From positions 166,177-230,176 of the forward strand of contig NZ_QXGS01000005.1 in assembly GCF_003604215.1 (NCBI RefSeq): 64,000 nucleotides of DNA, in the 5' to 3' direction. The position numbers and the translations under genes are program-made. The notes under the pieces are model-generated. The model ran no database searches and was not told where the DNA came from. It worked only from the letters and a program-made list of their open reading frames with translations. Below, piece by piece: positions 50,926 to 63,941 of the stretch (the first letter of the stretch is position 1; each line of letters opens with the position of its first letter). Origin of the DNA: Teichococcus vastitatis. GTDB taxonomy: Bacteria; Pseudomonadota; Alphaproteobacteria; Acetobacterales; Acetobacteraceae.

Positions 50926-52601
50926 TCGCCGGCCATCCGCGCCACGCTGGCCCGGCCATCCGCCATCTCCAGCACCCGGCTGAAGCGGGCGCGCAGCGCC
51001 GGGGAATGCGTGGCAATGATTGCGGTGCGCCCGGCGCACAGGCGGCGCAGGCTGTCCAGCAGTTCGGCCTCGGTGCCGGGATCGAGATGCGCGGTGGGTT
51101 CGTCGAGCAGCACCAGCGGGGCGTTGCGCAGAAAGGCGCGCGCCATGGCGACGCGCTGTGCCTGGCCGCCGGACAGGCCATAGCCGCCCTCGCCCACCTG
51201 GGTGTCGAGGCCCTGCGGCAGGGCGTCGGCGAAATCGGTGACATGCGCGGCGCGGGCGGCGGCCAGGATCTCGGCGTCCGTCGCCTCGGGGCGGGCCAGC
51301 GCGATGTTGTTGCGGATGCTGTCGCGGAACAGATGCGCCTTCTGCCCCACATAAGCTGACAGGCGGCGCAGCTCGGACGGACGCAGGCTGGTGGCGTCGC
51401 GGCCGTTGAAGGCGATGCGGCCGCTGTCGGGCCGGGCAAAGCCCATCAGCAGCCGCAGCACCGAGGATTTGCCGGCGCCCGAGGCCCCGGCCAGCACCAG
51501 CGCCTCGCCCGGCAGCACGCGGAAGCTCAGGTCGCGCAGCGCCGGACCGCGCGACGGGTCATAGGTCAGGCCGACATGCTCGAAGGTGACCACCACGCTG
51601 GGCGGCATCTCGGCCAGCAGCAGCCCGGTTTCGGCATTCTCCTCCGCCAGCAGCGGCGCCAGGGCGGCGGCGGCGCCGTTCGCCGCCATGCGCTCGTGAT
51701 AGGCGGCGGAAAAGGCGCGCAGCGGAGCGAAGAAGCCAGGCACCATCAGCAGGCAGAACAGCGCCGCCTGCGGGTCCGGATGGCCGCCGACCAGCAGGTT
51801 GCCGTGCCGCCAAGCCAGGCAGCCCAGCACGGCGGCGGCGATCACCTCCAGGCTGAGGCCAGACAGAAACGCCACGCGAAGCACCCGCATGGTGCGCCCG
51901 CGCAGCTCATCGGCGGCGGCGCCAAGCGCCCGGGCCTCGCTGTCCTGGCGGCCGAACAGCACGATCTGCGGCAGGCCGCGCATGCGATCGAGGAAGCGAC
52001 CCGACAGCGCCTGCAGCGCGTCGAACTGCCGCCGGCTGGCCAGGGCTGCGCCGATGCCGGTGATCGCCATGCCCACGGGAACCAGCGCGCCGGCGGCGAA
52101 CAGGATCACCCCGCTCAGCGGGTCCTCCGAGGCGACGGCCACCGCGATCAGCAGGGGGCCGGCGGCGGCCAGGATGGCGGCGGGCAGCCAGCGGGCAAAA
52201 TAACCGTCCAGCGCTTCAATGCGGTCCACCACCAACGCCGCCCGCTCGCCGGCCGGGCGCGGATCGGCGGGGCCGAGCGCCAGCAGGCGGGCGAAGGCCC
52301 GGCGCCGCAACCCGGCGCGCGCGGCGGCGCCCGCATCGGCCTGCGCACGTTCCTGCGCCACGCCAAGCCCGATGCCGAGCAGCGCCAGGGCTGCGGCGGC
52401 CATCAGGTCCGGCCAGCCGGAAGCGCCATGGCCCAGCAGGGTGGCCAACAGATGCGCCATGAACCACGCCTGGGCCAGGCCGCAGGCAATCGAGGCAAGG
52501 CCAAGCAGGACCGGGCGCGCCATCTTCCCCCGGCCCTGGCGGGCGGTGGCGGAAAGCAGGGCGCGCGCCCGGGCTGCCTCGGCCGACAGGGGCTGAGACA
52601 T
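50922..52601 (-). CDS. cydD: Cysteine/glutathione exporter ABC half-transporter CydD
   Basis: The 559-residue partner of CydC has an N-terminal six-helix membrane domain (ARPVLLGLASIACGLAQAWF), then GASGAGKSS, LSGGQAQRVAMARAF and LVLLDEPTAHLD. It starts the two-gene unit. The heterodimer exports cysteine and glutathione. ATG 52601 gives a standard cytoplasmic start. The 114 bases upstream to the next (divergent) start contain the shared promoter area, but I cannot fix hexamers. Confidence 0.91.
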   Translation of the reverse strand: MSQPLSAEAARARALLSATARQGRGKMARPVLLGLASIACGLAQAWFMAHLLATLLGHGASGWPDLMAAAALALLGIGLGVAQERAQADAGAAARAGLRRRAFARLLALGPADPRPAGERAALVVDRIEALDGYFARWLPAAILAAAGPLLIAVAVASEDPLSGVILFAAGALVPVGMAITGIGAALASRRQFDALQALSGRFLDRMRGLPQIVLFGRQDSEARALGAAADELRGRTMRVLRVAFLSGLSLEVIAAAVLGCLAWRHGNLLVGGHPDPQAALFCLLMVPGFFAPLRAFSAAYHERMAANGAAAALAPLLAEENAETGLLLAEMPPSVVVTFEHVGLTYDPSRGPALRDLSFRVLPGEALVLAGASGAGKSSVLRLLMGFARPDSGRIAFNGRDATSLRPSELRRLSAYVGQKAHLFRDSIRNNIALARPEATDAEILAAARAAHVTDFADALPQGLDTQVGEGGYGLSGGQAQRVAMARAFLRNAPLVLLDEPTAHLDPGTEAELLDSLRRLCAGRTAIIATHSPALRARFSRVLEMADGRASVARMAGE

Positions 52602-52715
52602 GAGCGCTTTCTAGCCGGGATTTTGCCATACGGAAACCATGCGGCAGGGTTGGCCTGCGCATTGCTAGTCCCGCACCTGATCCTTCGACCGCCCACCCCT
52701 GGAGATGCCGCACGC

Positions 52716-53615
52716 ATGCTGCCCAGCCACGGACGCTACAGCTACCATCCCTGGCCCGAGCGCCCGGTCTACTCCTGGCCCAGTGGTGCCAAGCTGGCGG
52801 TCTATCTGGGCATCAACCTGGAACACTTCGCCTTTGGCGAAGGGCTGGGGGCCGAGCTGGCGCCGGGTCCGAATGGCGGCGGGGGCCCGCAGCCGGACGT
52901 GCTGAACTACGCCTGGCGCGACTACGGCAACCGCGTCGGCGCGTGGCGGCTGATCGAGCTGCTGGAGGCGCTGCGGCTGCCGGCCACCGTGCTGGTCAAC
53001 AGCGCCATGTATGGCTACGCCCCGTCCCTGATCGCGGCGCACCGCGCGCGCGGCGACGAGATCGCGGCGCATGGCCGCACCAACAGCGAGCGGCAGAGCA
53101 CCATGGACGAGGCGGCCGAGCGGGCCATGATCCGCGCCGCCACCACGGTGATCACCGAGGCCGAGGGCGCCCCGCCCCGGGGCTGGCTGTCGCCCTGGAT
53201 CGCGGAAAGCCGCGTGACGCCGGACCTGCTGGCGGAAGCCGGCTACAGCTACACGCTGAACTGGTGCGCCGACGACCAGCCCATCCATCTGGCCACCCGC
53301 ACCGGGCCGCTGCTGGCGGTGCCCTACCCGCAGGAGGTCAACGACATGCCCTCCATCGTGGCGCGCAAGGATTCGGCCGAACAATTCGCCGCCATGATCG
53401 TGGCGGATTTCGAGGAAAGGCTGCTGCAGATCCGTGACGGCAAGCCGCAGGTCATGGGGATCGCCCTGCATCCGCACCTGATCGGCCAGCCCTACCGGCT
53501 GCGGGCGCTGCGCGGTGCGCTGGAACACATCACCGCGCGCCAGGGGCTGGTCTGGCTCACCACGGCCGGCCAGATCGCGAGCCACGTCGCGCGGCTGCCG
53601 GGCATGCTGCCCTGA
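52716..53615 (+). CDS. Polysaccharide deacetylase (PuuE-like) family protein
   Basis: The 299-residue protein resembles NodB-like PuuE/allantoinase-type hydrolases: LAVYLGINLEHFAFGEG, WRDYGNRVGAWRLIELLE, ATVLVNSAMYG, EIAAHGRTNSE, GWLSPWIAESRVTPDLLAEA and ALHPHLIGQPYR. Such enzymes act on ureides, N-acetyl sugars or related amides. GGAG lies 11 bases before ATG 52716, slightly long, so the start is not fully secure. It is divergent from cydDC. No signal peptide, so cytoplasmic. Confidence 0.85.
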   Translation: MLPSHGRYSYHPWPERPVYSWPSGAKLAVYLGINLEHFAFGEGLGAELAPGPNGGGGPQPDVLNYAWRDYGNRVGAWRLIELLEALRLPATVLVNSAMYGYAPSLIAAHRARGDEIAAHGRTNSERQSTMDEAAERAMIRAATTVITEAEGAPPRGWLSPWIAESRVTPDLLAEAGYSYTLNWCADDQPIHLATRTGPLLAVPYPQEVNDMPSIVARKDSAEQFAAMIVADFEERLLQIRDGKPQVMGIALHPHLIGQPYRLRALRGALEHITARQGLVWLTTAGQIASHVARLPGMLP

Positions 53616-53623
53616 ACCAGCCA

Positions 53624-53640
53624 CCCCGGCGATGCCGGGG
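53624..53640. terminator. Stem-loop between convergent deacetylase and glutathione transferase genes
   Basis: CCCCGGC-GAT-GCCGGGG is a perfect 7-bp stem with a 3-base loop, nine bases past the deacetylase stop and before the stop of the convergent gene. No T-run follows. Confidence 0.55.
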
Positions 53641-53646
53641 CGCGGC

Positions 53647-54315
53647 TCAGAAATCGAGGTCGGCGTAGTGCGGCGGCGGATTGCTGCCGCTGACGCGGTC
53701 AGCCAGCAGAGGGCGAAAAGCCGGGCGCGACTTGACGCGCGCGTACCAGTCCTTGGCCGCGTCATTCAGGGCCCAATCAATGTCGCCAATGTAATCCAGC
53801 GCCGAGAGATGGGCCGCCGCCGCCAGATCGGCCAGCGACAAGGTGTTGCCGGCGAGCCAGATGCGCGTCTCGGCCAGCCAGCCGAGATAGTCGAGATGCG
53901 GCTTGAGGTTGGCGTAGCCAGCGCGGATCGCCCCGGCATCCGGATTGCCGCGCCCCAGCAACCGCTTCATCTGCTTCTCGTACAGCAGGTTCTCGGTCAC
54001 TTCACGGGCAAACTTGCCGTCAAACCAGGCCACCAGCCGGCGCACCTCGGCGCGTTCACCCAGCGTGCGGCCGAGCAACTGGACCTCCGGGTACGCCTCG
54101 TCAAGGTATTCGCAGATGGCGTAGCTATCCGCCAGCACCAGCCCGTTCTCCTCGGCCAGAACGGGCACGGTTCCGGCCGGGTTCAGGGCCAGGAACTCTT
54201 CCCGCCTTTCCCACACCCGTTCGGCGCGCAACTCGAAGGGGATGCGCTTCTCGCCAAGCACCAGACGCACCTTCCGCGAGGCGGGAGACAAAGGCAGTTG
54301 GTAGAGAATTCGCAT
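53647..54315 (-). CDS. Glutathione S-transferase family protein
   Basis: The 222-residue protein has the thioredoxin-like N-terminal domain (ILYQLPLSPASRKVRLVLGEK, NPAGTVPVLAEENGLVLADS) and the helical C-terminal domain (LSLADLAAAAHLSALDYIG). The Ser of LSPASRKVR is the likely glutathione-activating residue. A stress or detoxification role is likely; substrate unknown. The 130 bases between it and gltB contain no other gene. Confidence 0.9.
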   Translation of the reverse strand: MRILYQLPLSPASRKVRLVLGEKRIPFELRAERVWERREEFLALNPAGTVPVLAEENGLVLADSYAICEYLDEAYPEVQLLGRTLGERAEVRRLVAWFDGKFAREVTENLLYEKQMKRLLGRGNPDAGAIRAGYANLKPHLDYLGWLAETRIWLAGNTLSLADLAAAAHLSALDYIGDIDWALNDAAKDWYARVKSRPAFRPLLADRVSGSNPPPHYADLDF

Positions 54316-54445
54316 TCAGGACAGGCCGGACCAAACAGCAGAAGCGCGCTTATGGCATGGGGCTCCGGCCAGGGCCAGCCGTGATCACGGAAGGTTGCCA
54401 GATGTTTCGCAGCGGGAAGCGGTTGGCCCCGCCTCCCGCCCGCGT

Positions 54446-58981
<4,536 letters not shown>

Positions 58982-58986
58982 GGCTG

Positions 58987-60426
58987 TCACTCCGCGGCGA
59001 TGGCCGGCGTCTTCTGCGCCAGCACGTATTGCTCGATCTGGTCGGCCGCGTCGCGGCCGTCACGGATGCCCCACACGACGAGGGAGGCGCCGCGCACGAT
59101 GTCGCCGGCGGCGAATACGCCGGGCAGCTTGGTCATCATGGTGCGGCGGTCGATGGTCAGGGTCCCCCAGCGGGACACGGCGAGGTCCGGCGCGTTGAAC
59201 ATGGCCGGCAGGTCCTCGGGGTCGAAGCCCAGCGCCTTGACGACGAGATCGGCGCCCTCGGTGAACTGGCTGCCCGGGATCGGCTCCACCTGCTGGCGCC
59301 CGGTGGCATCGGGCAATCCGAGATGCATCTTCACCGCGGTGACGCCGGTGACCTTTCCATCCTCGCCCTCGAACGCCTCGGGAGCGCAGAGCCAGACGAA
59401 GTTGACGCCCTCTTCCTCCGCATTCGCGACCTCGCGCATCGAGCCGGGCATGTTGGCCTTGTCCCGGCGGTACAGGCAGGTGACGGCCGTGGCGCCCTGC
59501 CGGACGGCGGTGCGCACGCAATCCATGGCGGTGTCGCCGCCGCCGATCACCACCACCCGCTTGCCGGCGGCGTTCAACGTGCCGTCGATGAATTCGGGCA
59601 CCTCGTCGCCCAGGTTTTCCCGGTTGGACGCGGTGAGGAAATCCAGCGCCGGCACGACGCCCGCCAGGTTGGAGCCGCGGCCGCCGATGTCGCGCGCCTT
59701 GTACACCCCGGTCGCGATCAGCACGGCGTCATGCCGGGCGCGGATCTCGTCCAGTGTGATGTCGCGGCCGATCTGGCAGTTCAGCACAAAGGAGATGCCG
59801 CCGGCGGCGAATTGCTCGGCGCGCCGCACCACCACCTGCTTCTCCAGCTTGAAGCCGGGGATGCCGTAGATCATCAACCCGCCGACACGGTCATAACGGT
59901 CATACACCGTGACTTTCCAGCCGCGCGAGCGCAGGCGCTCCGCCGCGGCGAGGCCTGCCGGGCCGGCGCCGATGATGCCCACGGAATGATCCACCTCCTG
60001 CGTCGGCGAAGGCGGCTTCACCCAGCCCTTCTCCCAGGCGGTGTCCGTGACATAGCGCTCGACGGCACCGATGGTGACGCTGTTGAAGCCCTTCTCGATC
60101 ACGCAATTGCCTTCGCACAGGCGGTCCTGTGGGCAGACGCGGCCGCAGATCTCGGGAAAGGTGTTGGTGGCGGAGGACACCTCATAGGCTTCCTCCAGCC
60201 GTCCCTCGGCGGTCAGCTTCAGCCAGTCCGGAATGTTCTGGTTCAGCGGGCAATGGATCGAGCAGAAGGGCACGCCGCATTGCGAGCAGCGGCTGGATTG
60301 CTCGCTGGCCCGCTCGGCGGTGAAGCGCTGGTAGATCTCTCCGAAATCCGTCTTTCGGGTGGTGGCCGCGCGCTTCTCGGGTGTCTGTTGGGACAGGCGC
60401 ACGAATTGCAGCATGCGATCGGCCAT
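58987..60426 (-). CDS. gltD: Glutamate synthase (NADPH) small subunit
   Basis: GltD passes electrons from NADPH to GltB. The 479-residue protein has two cysteine clusters for 4Fe-4S centres (Cys47, 50, 55, 59 and 94, 98, 104, 108), the FAD-binding GAGPAG at 153-158 and the NADPH site near VVVIGGGDTAMDCVRTA. ATG 60426 gives the usual MADRMLQFVRLSQ start. It is the first gene of gltDB; the 239-base gap upstream (60427-60665) has an AT-rich centre likely to hold the promoter. Confidence 0.96.
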   Translation of the reverse strand: MADRMLQFVRLSQQTPEKRAATTRKTDFGEIYQRFTAERASEQSSRCSQCGVPFCSIHCPLNQNIPDWLKLTAEGRLEEAYEVSSATNTFPEICGRVCPQDRLCEGNCVIEKGFNSVTIGAVERYVTDTAWEKGWVKPPSPTQEVDHSVGIIGAGPAGLAAAERLRSRGWKVTVYDRYDRVGGLMIYGIPGFKLEKQVVVRRAEQFAAGGISFVLNCQIGRDITLDEIRARHDAVLIATGVYKARDIGGRGSNLAGVVPALDFLTASNRENLGDEVPEFIDGTLNAAGKRVVVIGGGDTAMDCVRTAVRQGATAVTCLYRRDKANMPGSMREVANAEEEGVNFVWLCAPEAFEGEDGKVTGVTAVKMHLGLPDATGRQQVEPIPGSQFTEGADLVVKALGFDPEDLPAMFNAPDLAVSRWGTLTIDRRTMMTKLPGVFAAGDIVRGASLVVWGIRDGRDAADQIEQYVLAQKTPAIAAE

Positions 60427-60665
60427 GAGCACGGATCCTTCGGCAGGAAGGCGGAACAGCAGGGATCGGAGGACGCGGAAAGCCGGACCCGAACAGGACC
60501 CGACCGGGTTTCCCCTCCGTTGGCGCAGCTTTGCCATAGCCCCACACAGGTGGCCAGCACGAATTATCGCGTTATGACAGCCTCCGTGTCATTTTTTCTT
60601 CTCATTGCGAGCCTTGTTGGGCCACAACACTCCGGAGTCGAGGATAAAAGATCCGGAACGGTCCT

Positions 60666-61610
60666 TCAGGCCGGAAGAACGCGCCGCTTGCCTCCGCCAG
60701 GGCGGAACCGCGCCAGATAGCCCGGCACCACCGCTTCCATGGGCGTCGGCGTGATGCCGAGTTCCGGAAGCCCTGCCGCGCCGGGACTCACCACATTGTC
60801 GCGCCGCAGCTGCGCCAACTGGTCGCGTGTCAGCGGCGGATTGGGCAGGTACTCACCCAGCCGAGCCTGCAGCCGCACCAACCCATCCGGCAACTCCACC
60901 AGCCGCCGGCGGCGATGGGTCACCTCCAGCACGTAGCCCATCAGTTCGCGGAAGCTGGCGACCCTGGGTCCGCCCAGTTCGAAGCCGCGCCCGGCGACAT
61001 CACCACGCTGGCTGGCCGCCACGATGGCGTCGGCGACGTCCCCTACATAGACCGGCTGGAAGCGGGTCCTGCCACAGACCACCGGCATGAAGGGCAACAG
61101 CTGCGCCATGCCGGCGAAGCGGTTGAAGAACTGGTCCTCGGGGCCGAAGATGATGGAGGGACGCAGAATGGTGGCGGACGGAAAGGCGTCCCGCAGCGCC
61201 GCCTCGCCTGCCGCCTTGCTGCGGGCATAGGCACTGTCGCTCGATGGATCCGCGCCGATTGCCGAAACATGCACCACGCGGGCCACGCCGGCCTGCGCCG
61301 CGCCGCGGCCGATGCGGCCGGGCAGCTCGCCCTGCAGCCGGGCGAAATCACCCGGCTTGGCTTCGGCCAGGATGCCCACCAGGTTCACCACCAAGCTGGA
61401 CTCGGCCACTGCCTCCGTCATCGCGGCATCGCTGCGCAGATCGGCGCGGCGTGGCAGGATCTGGCCGACCCGGCCCTGGGTGGTCAGCGGCAGGGCGGCA
61501 TCCGGGTACCGCGTGATGATGCGGATGTCATAGTCCAGCCGCGCCAGACGGGGCACCAGATGCTTGCCGATGAAGCCAGTGCCGCCAAAGATCGTCACGA
61601 GGCGCCGCAT
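60666..61610 (-). CDS. NDUFA9-like NAD(P)-binding protein (complex I 39-kDa subunit type)
   Basis: The 314-residue short-chain dehydrogenase/reductase-type protein has GGTGFIG (9-15) at the dinucleotide site. SSLVVNLVGILAE, HVSAIGADPSSDSAYARSKAAGE, LRPSIIFGPEDQFFNRFA and FQPVYVGDVADAI are those of the bacterial relatives of the NDUFA9 accessory subunit. Its role in alphaproteobacteria is not well defined; complex I or quinone biosynthesis have been suggested. ATG 61610 is preferred since AAGGAA is well spaced for it; ATG 61616 is two codons upstream. Divergent from trcR. Confidence 0.87.
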   Translation of the reverse strand: MRRLVTIFGGTGFIGKHLVPRLARLDYDIRIITRYPDAALPLTTQGRVGQILPRRADLRSDAAMTEAVAESSLVVNLVGILAEAKPGDFARLQGELPGRIGRGAAQAGVARVVHVSAIGADPSSDSAYARSKAAGEAALRDAFPSATILRPSIIFGPEDQFFNRFAGMAQLLPFMPVVCGRTRFQPVYVGDVADAIVAASQRGDVAGRGFELGGPRVASFRELMGYVLEVTHRRRRLVELPDGLVRLQARLGEYLPNPPLTRDQLAQLRRDNVVSPGAAGLPELGITPTPMEAVVPGYLARFRPGGGKRRVLPA

Positions 61611-61728
61611 GGCCATGTTCCTTCGCAGAAATGTCGTGCTTGACGATATGGGCCGTTTGGCCGGGCGCCAAGGAGGCCGTCCGGGCCGGACCCGGCCCGG
61701 TTTCTGCCCCGGGGATGGCGCCAGGGCT

Positions 61729-61757
61729 TTGACCCTCCCCTTCCCGCTCTCTATATG
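61729..61757 (+). promoter_or_regulatory. Sigma-70-type promoter candidate for trcR
   Basis: TTGACC (61729-61734), a 17-base spacer and TATATG (61752-61757) lie about 55 bases before the trcR start codon. It is the best hexamer pair I found in the window; the start of transcription would be near 61764. Confidence 0.6.
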
Positions 61758-61811
61758 CAGGCTCATCCGGGGCGGCCTGTGCGGCGCGCCCGCCGATCAT
61801 TAAGGTTTCCG

Positions 61812-62375
61812 ATGACCCTGCCGCTGATGCCGAAGGCCACCGCTGTGTGGCTCATCGAGAAGACATCCCTGAGCTTCGAGCAGATCGCCGATTTCGTCGG
61901 CATGCATCCGCTGGAGGTGCAGGCCATCGCCGATGGCGAGGTGGCGCAGGGCATCGTCGGCTACGACCCGGTGCAGAACGGGCAGCTGCGGCGTGAGGAG
62001 ATCGAACGCTGCGAAGGCAATCCGGATGCGCGGCTGCGTCTCCAGGAAAGCTCGATCCCGGTACCCAAGAGCCGCGGCAAGGGCGCCCGCTACACCCCCG
62101 TGTCCAAGCGCAACGACCGGCCGGATGCCATTGCCTTCCTGCTGCGCAACTATCCGCAACTGACCGAGGCGCAGATCGGCAAGCTGCTCGGCACCACTAA
62201 GGACACCATCGCCAAGGTGCGCGACCGCACCCATTGGAACAGTGCCAACATCAAGCCGCGCGACCCGGTGATCCTGGGCCTGTGCAGCCAGTCCGACCTG
62301 AACAGCGCCGTGCTGGCGTCCGGCGGCAACCCGGCCGAGCCGGCGGTCCTGGCCGAGGACGACGACGCCGCCTGA
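61812..62375 (+). CDS. trcR: Cell-cycle transcriptional regulator TrcR (DUF1013)
   Basis: The 187-residue protein belongs to DUF1013, whose Caulobacter/Sinorhizobium member TrcR binds RNA polymerase and acts in cell-cycle transcription. It has MPKATAVWLIEKTSLSFEQIADFVGMH, here in two pieces (MPKATAVWLIEKTSLSF and QIADFVGMHPLEVQAIADG), GIVGYDPVQNGQLRREEIERC and a C-terminal helix-turn-helix-like NYPQLTEAQIGKLLGTTKDT. It is essentially limited to alphaproteobacteria, which supports the placement. A good promoter lies upstream. Confidence 0.92.
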   Translation: MTLPLMPKATAVWLIEKTSLSFEQIADFVGMHPLEVQAIADGEVAQGIVGYDPVQNGQLRREEIERCEGNPDARLRLQESSIPVPKSRGKGARYTPVSKRNDRPDAIAFLLRNYPQLTEAQIGKLLGTTKDTIAKVRDRTHWNSANIKPRDPVILGLCSQSDLNSAVLASGGNPAEPAVLAEDDDAA

Positions 62376-62441
62376 CGCGGCCGGCCGGCGCGGAAAGCGC
62401 CGGCCGTGAGCGATGCAGGGTGAATGCGACCCCGCTTCGCC

Positions 62442-62693
62442 TCAGATGCGGCGCCGGGGCGCTGCGGTGGCTGCCTTCGGCAAGGGCGGCAGATCCTCTT
62501 CCAGGATCGTCAGGTGAACGGAATACGACACCTCACCCTCATCGTCGTCGCGATGCACGGTGCCGATCACTTCGTCCTGGACCGCAACCTCGACCGAGAG
62601 CCCTGCACGGGCCGGCTTGATGAGGGTGACGCGCTCGCTGCCGAGGATCCGGCGCAGATAAGCCTGCACACGCGCGATATCGGAGGCATCCAT
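62442..62693 (-). CDS. DUF3126 family small protein
   Basis: The 83-residue protein (MDASDIARVQAYLRRILGSE...IGTVHRDDDEGEVSYSVHLT) matches the small DUF3126 family, which is conserved in alphaproteobacteria and has no known function. It probably forms a compact alpha/beta domain. ATG 62693 gives the standard length. It converges with trcR with 66 bases between stops. Confidence 0.8.
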   Translation of the reverse strand: MDASDIARVQAYLRRILGSERVTLIKPARAGLSVEVAVQDEVIGTVHRDDDEGEVSYSVHLTILEEDLPPLPKAATAAPRRRI

Positions 62694-62908
62694 GCCGTGC
62701 CCATGCTCCCTGGAAATGGCTGACCACGCCCCGCGCCGCTGAAACGTCATATTCGGCGAACGGGTCGTAGCGCCTTCTGCGCGGTGCGCCGGCCCGGCGC
62801 AACCCCTCCCGTGAATTCAATGGGGCTGAGGGGAGCCGGAATCAAGTCGCCCCCATGGCCTCGGCCATGGGGGCGGGACGCGATGCGACGAGAGCCGTCG
62901 GCACGGCA

Positions 62909-63079
62909 TCAGCGCGCGGGGCGCAGCCTTTCCATCTCCTCCTTCAGGCGAAGCTTGGCGAGCTTCAGGCGGCCCAGGGTGCCGGAATCCGGTTGCGGAC
63001 GCTGGCCCTCGGCGGCGATCTGCCGCTCCAGAGTAGCATGACGTTCCTGTAGGCTGCGCAGGCGTGGCTGTTGCAACAT
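62909..63079 (-). CDS. DUF465-like small coiled-coil protein
   Basis: The 56-residue product (MLQQPRLRSLQERHATLERQ..., LGRLKLAKLRLKEEMERLRP) has the helical hairpin of YdcH/DUF465 proteins, with the basic LKLAKLRLKEE segment. GGAG precedes ATG 63079. It is a paralogue of the next gene on the opposite strand. Function unknown; such proteins are abundant and cytoplasmic. Confidence 0.75.
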   Translation of the reverse strand: MLQQPRLRSLQERHATLERQIAAEGQRPQPDSGTLGRLKLAKLRLKEEMERLRPAR

Positions 63080-63268
63080 CGGCGCTCCAGTTCTCTGCTG
63101 GTTGCTGTTTTAGCCAGGAACCGCCTCGAGGTATCCCGCACGCCGGGGCAGCGCGGGTCACGCCGAAACGGGGCGCGCCGCACTCCACCGCCTAGCCCTG
63201 TTTCCCGGCCGAATGGCCGGATGAAGCGGAGAGCCAGTGCAAGCTGTGCGATCACGCCGAGACATGAT

Positions 63269-63520
63269 ATGGCCCTTTTCCCTGCCGATGCGACTCAAAC
63301 CGAGCAAAAGATGAGGCCCATCCTGGCCGACCGTGACAGCCTGCTCCGTCAACTCCACGAGTTGCGCAGCGAACACCGCGACCTCGATACGGTGATCTCC
63401 CGCATGGAGATCTCCCTGCTGGACCAGTTGCAGCTTCAGCGGCTGAAGAAGCGCAAATTGAAGCTCAAGGATGAAATCGCCTGGCTGGAAAGCCGGCTGC
63501 TGCCCGACATCATCGCCTGA
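63269..63520 (+). CDS. DUF465 (YdcH-like) protein
   Basis: The 83-residue protein has the family pattern LLRQLHELRSEHRDLDTVIS, LQLQRLKKRKLKLKDEIAWL and LLPDIIA at the end. ATG 63269 is used; ATG 63311, which trims 14 residues, would match the usual length of the family better, and neither has a strong ribosome binding site. A strong intrinsic terminator follows. Probably a small cytoplasmic coiled-coil protein. Confidence 0.82.
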   Translation: MALFPADATQTEQKMRPILADRDSLLRQLHELRSEHRDLDTVISRMEISLLDQLQLQRLKKRKLKLKDEIAWLESRLLPDIIA

Positions 63521-63527
63521 ACGTGAC

Positions 63528-63553
63528 AAGGGCGCCTTGCGGCGCCCTTTTCT
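63528..63553. terminator. Intrinsic terminator shared by convergent genes
   Basis: AAGGGCGCC-TTGC-GGCGCCCTT is a 9-bp stem with a 4-base loop, followed by TTCTTG. In the other direction it also has AAGGG/CCCTT symmetry, so it can end the OmpA-type transcript too. A near copy lies at 63889-63914. Confidence 0.85.
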
Positions 63554-63580
63554 TGAGGTCCGGCGAGGAGGTGGTGCGGC

Positions 63581-63885
63581 TTAGCGCAGCACGATCTCGA
63601 CGCGGCGGTTCTGCGGCTCGCGCACGCCATCGGCGGTCGGCACCAGCGGACGGCTCTCGCCGAAGGCCTGCACCGTGATCGTCGAGCGGGCGGCGGCCAG
63701 GCGCACCAGCTCTGCCGACACCGCATCCGCGCGGCGCTGCGACAGGCGCAAGTTGTATTGCGGCGTGCCGGAGCGGTCGGCGTGGCCGGCCACTTCGATG
63801 CGGGTCGCCTGCACGCGGCCGGAGTTCTGCGCGGCCTCGGCGATGATCTGGCGGGCGCGGTTCGTCAGGTCGGCGCGCTGAATGC
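63581..63885 (-). pseudogene. Truncated 3' copy of an OmpA-family gene
   Basis: About 100 codons of an OmpA-type peptidoglycan-binding domain remain: RADLTNRARQIIAEAAQ, TRIEVAGHADRSGTPQYNLR, LSQRRADAVSAELV, ITVQAFGESRPLVPTADGV and NRRVEIVLR before TAA at 63581. Upstream the frame runs into a duplicated terminator at about 63889 with no start codon in frame of the domain. It is the truncated copy of the gene entering the window at 63942. Confidence 0.85.
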
Positions 63886-63941
63886 AGAAAGGGCGCCTTG
63901 CGGCGCCCTTTCCTTCAGGTCCGGCGAGGAGGTGATGCGGC

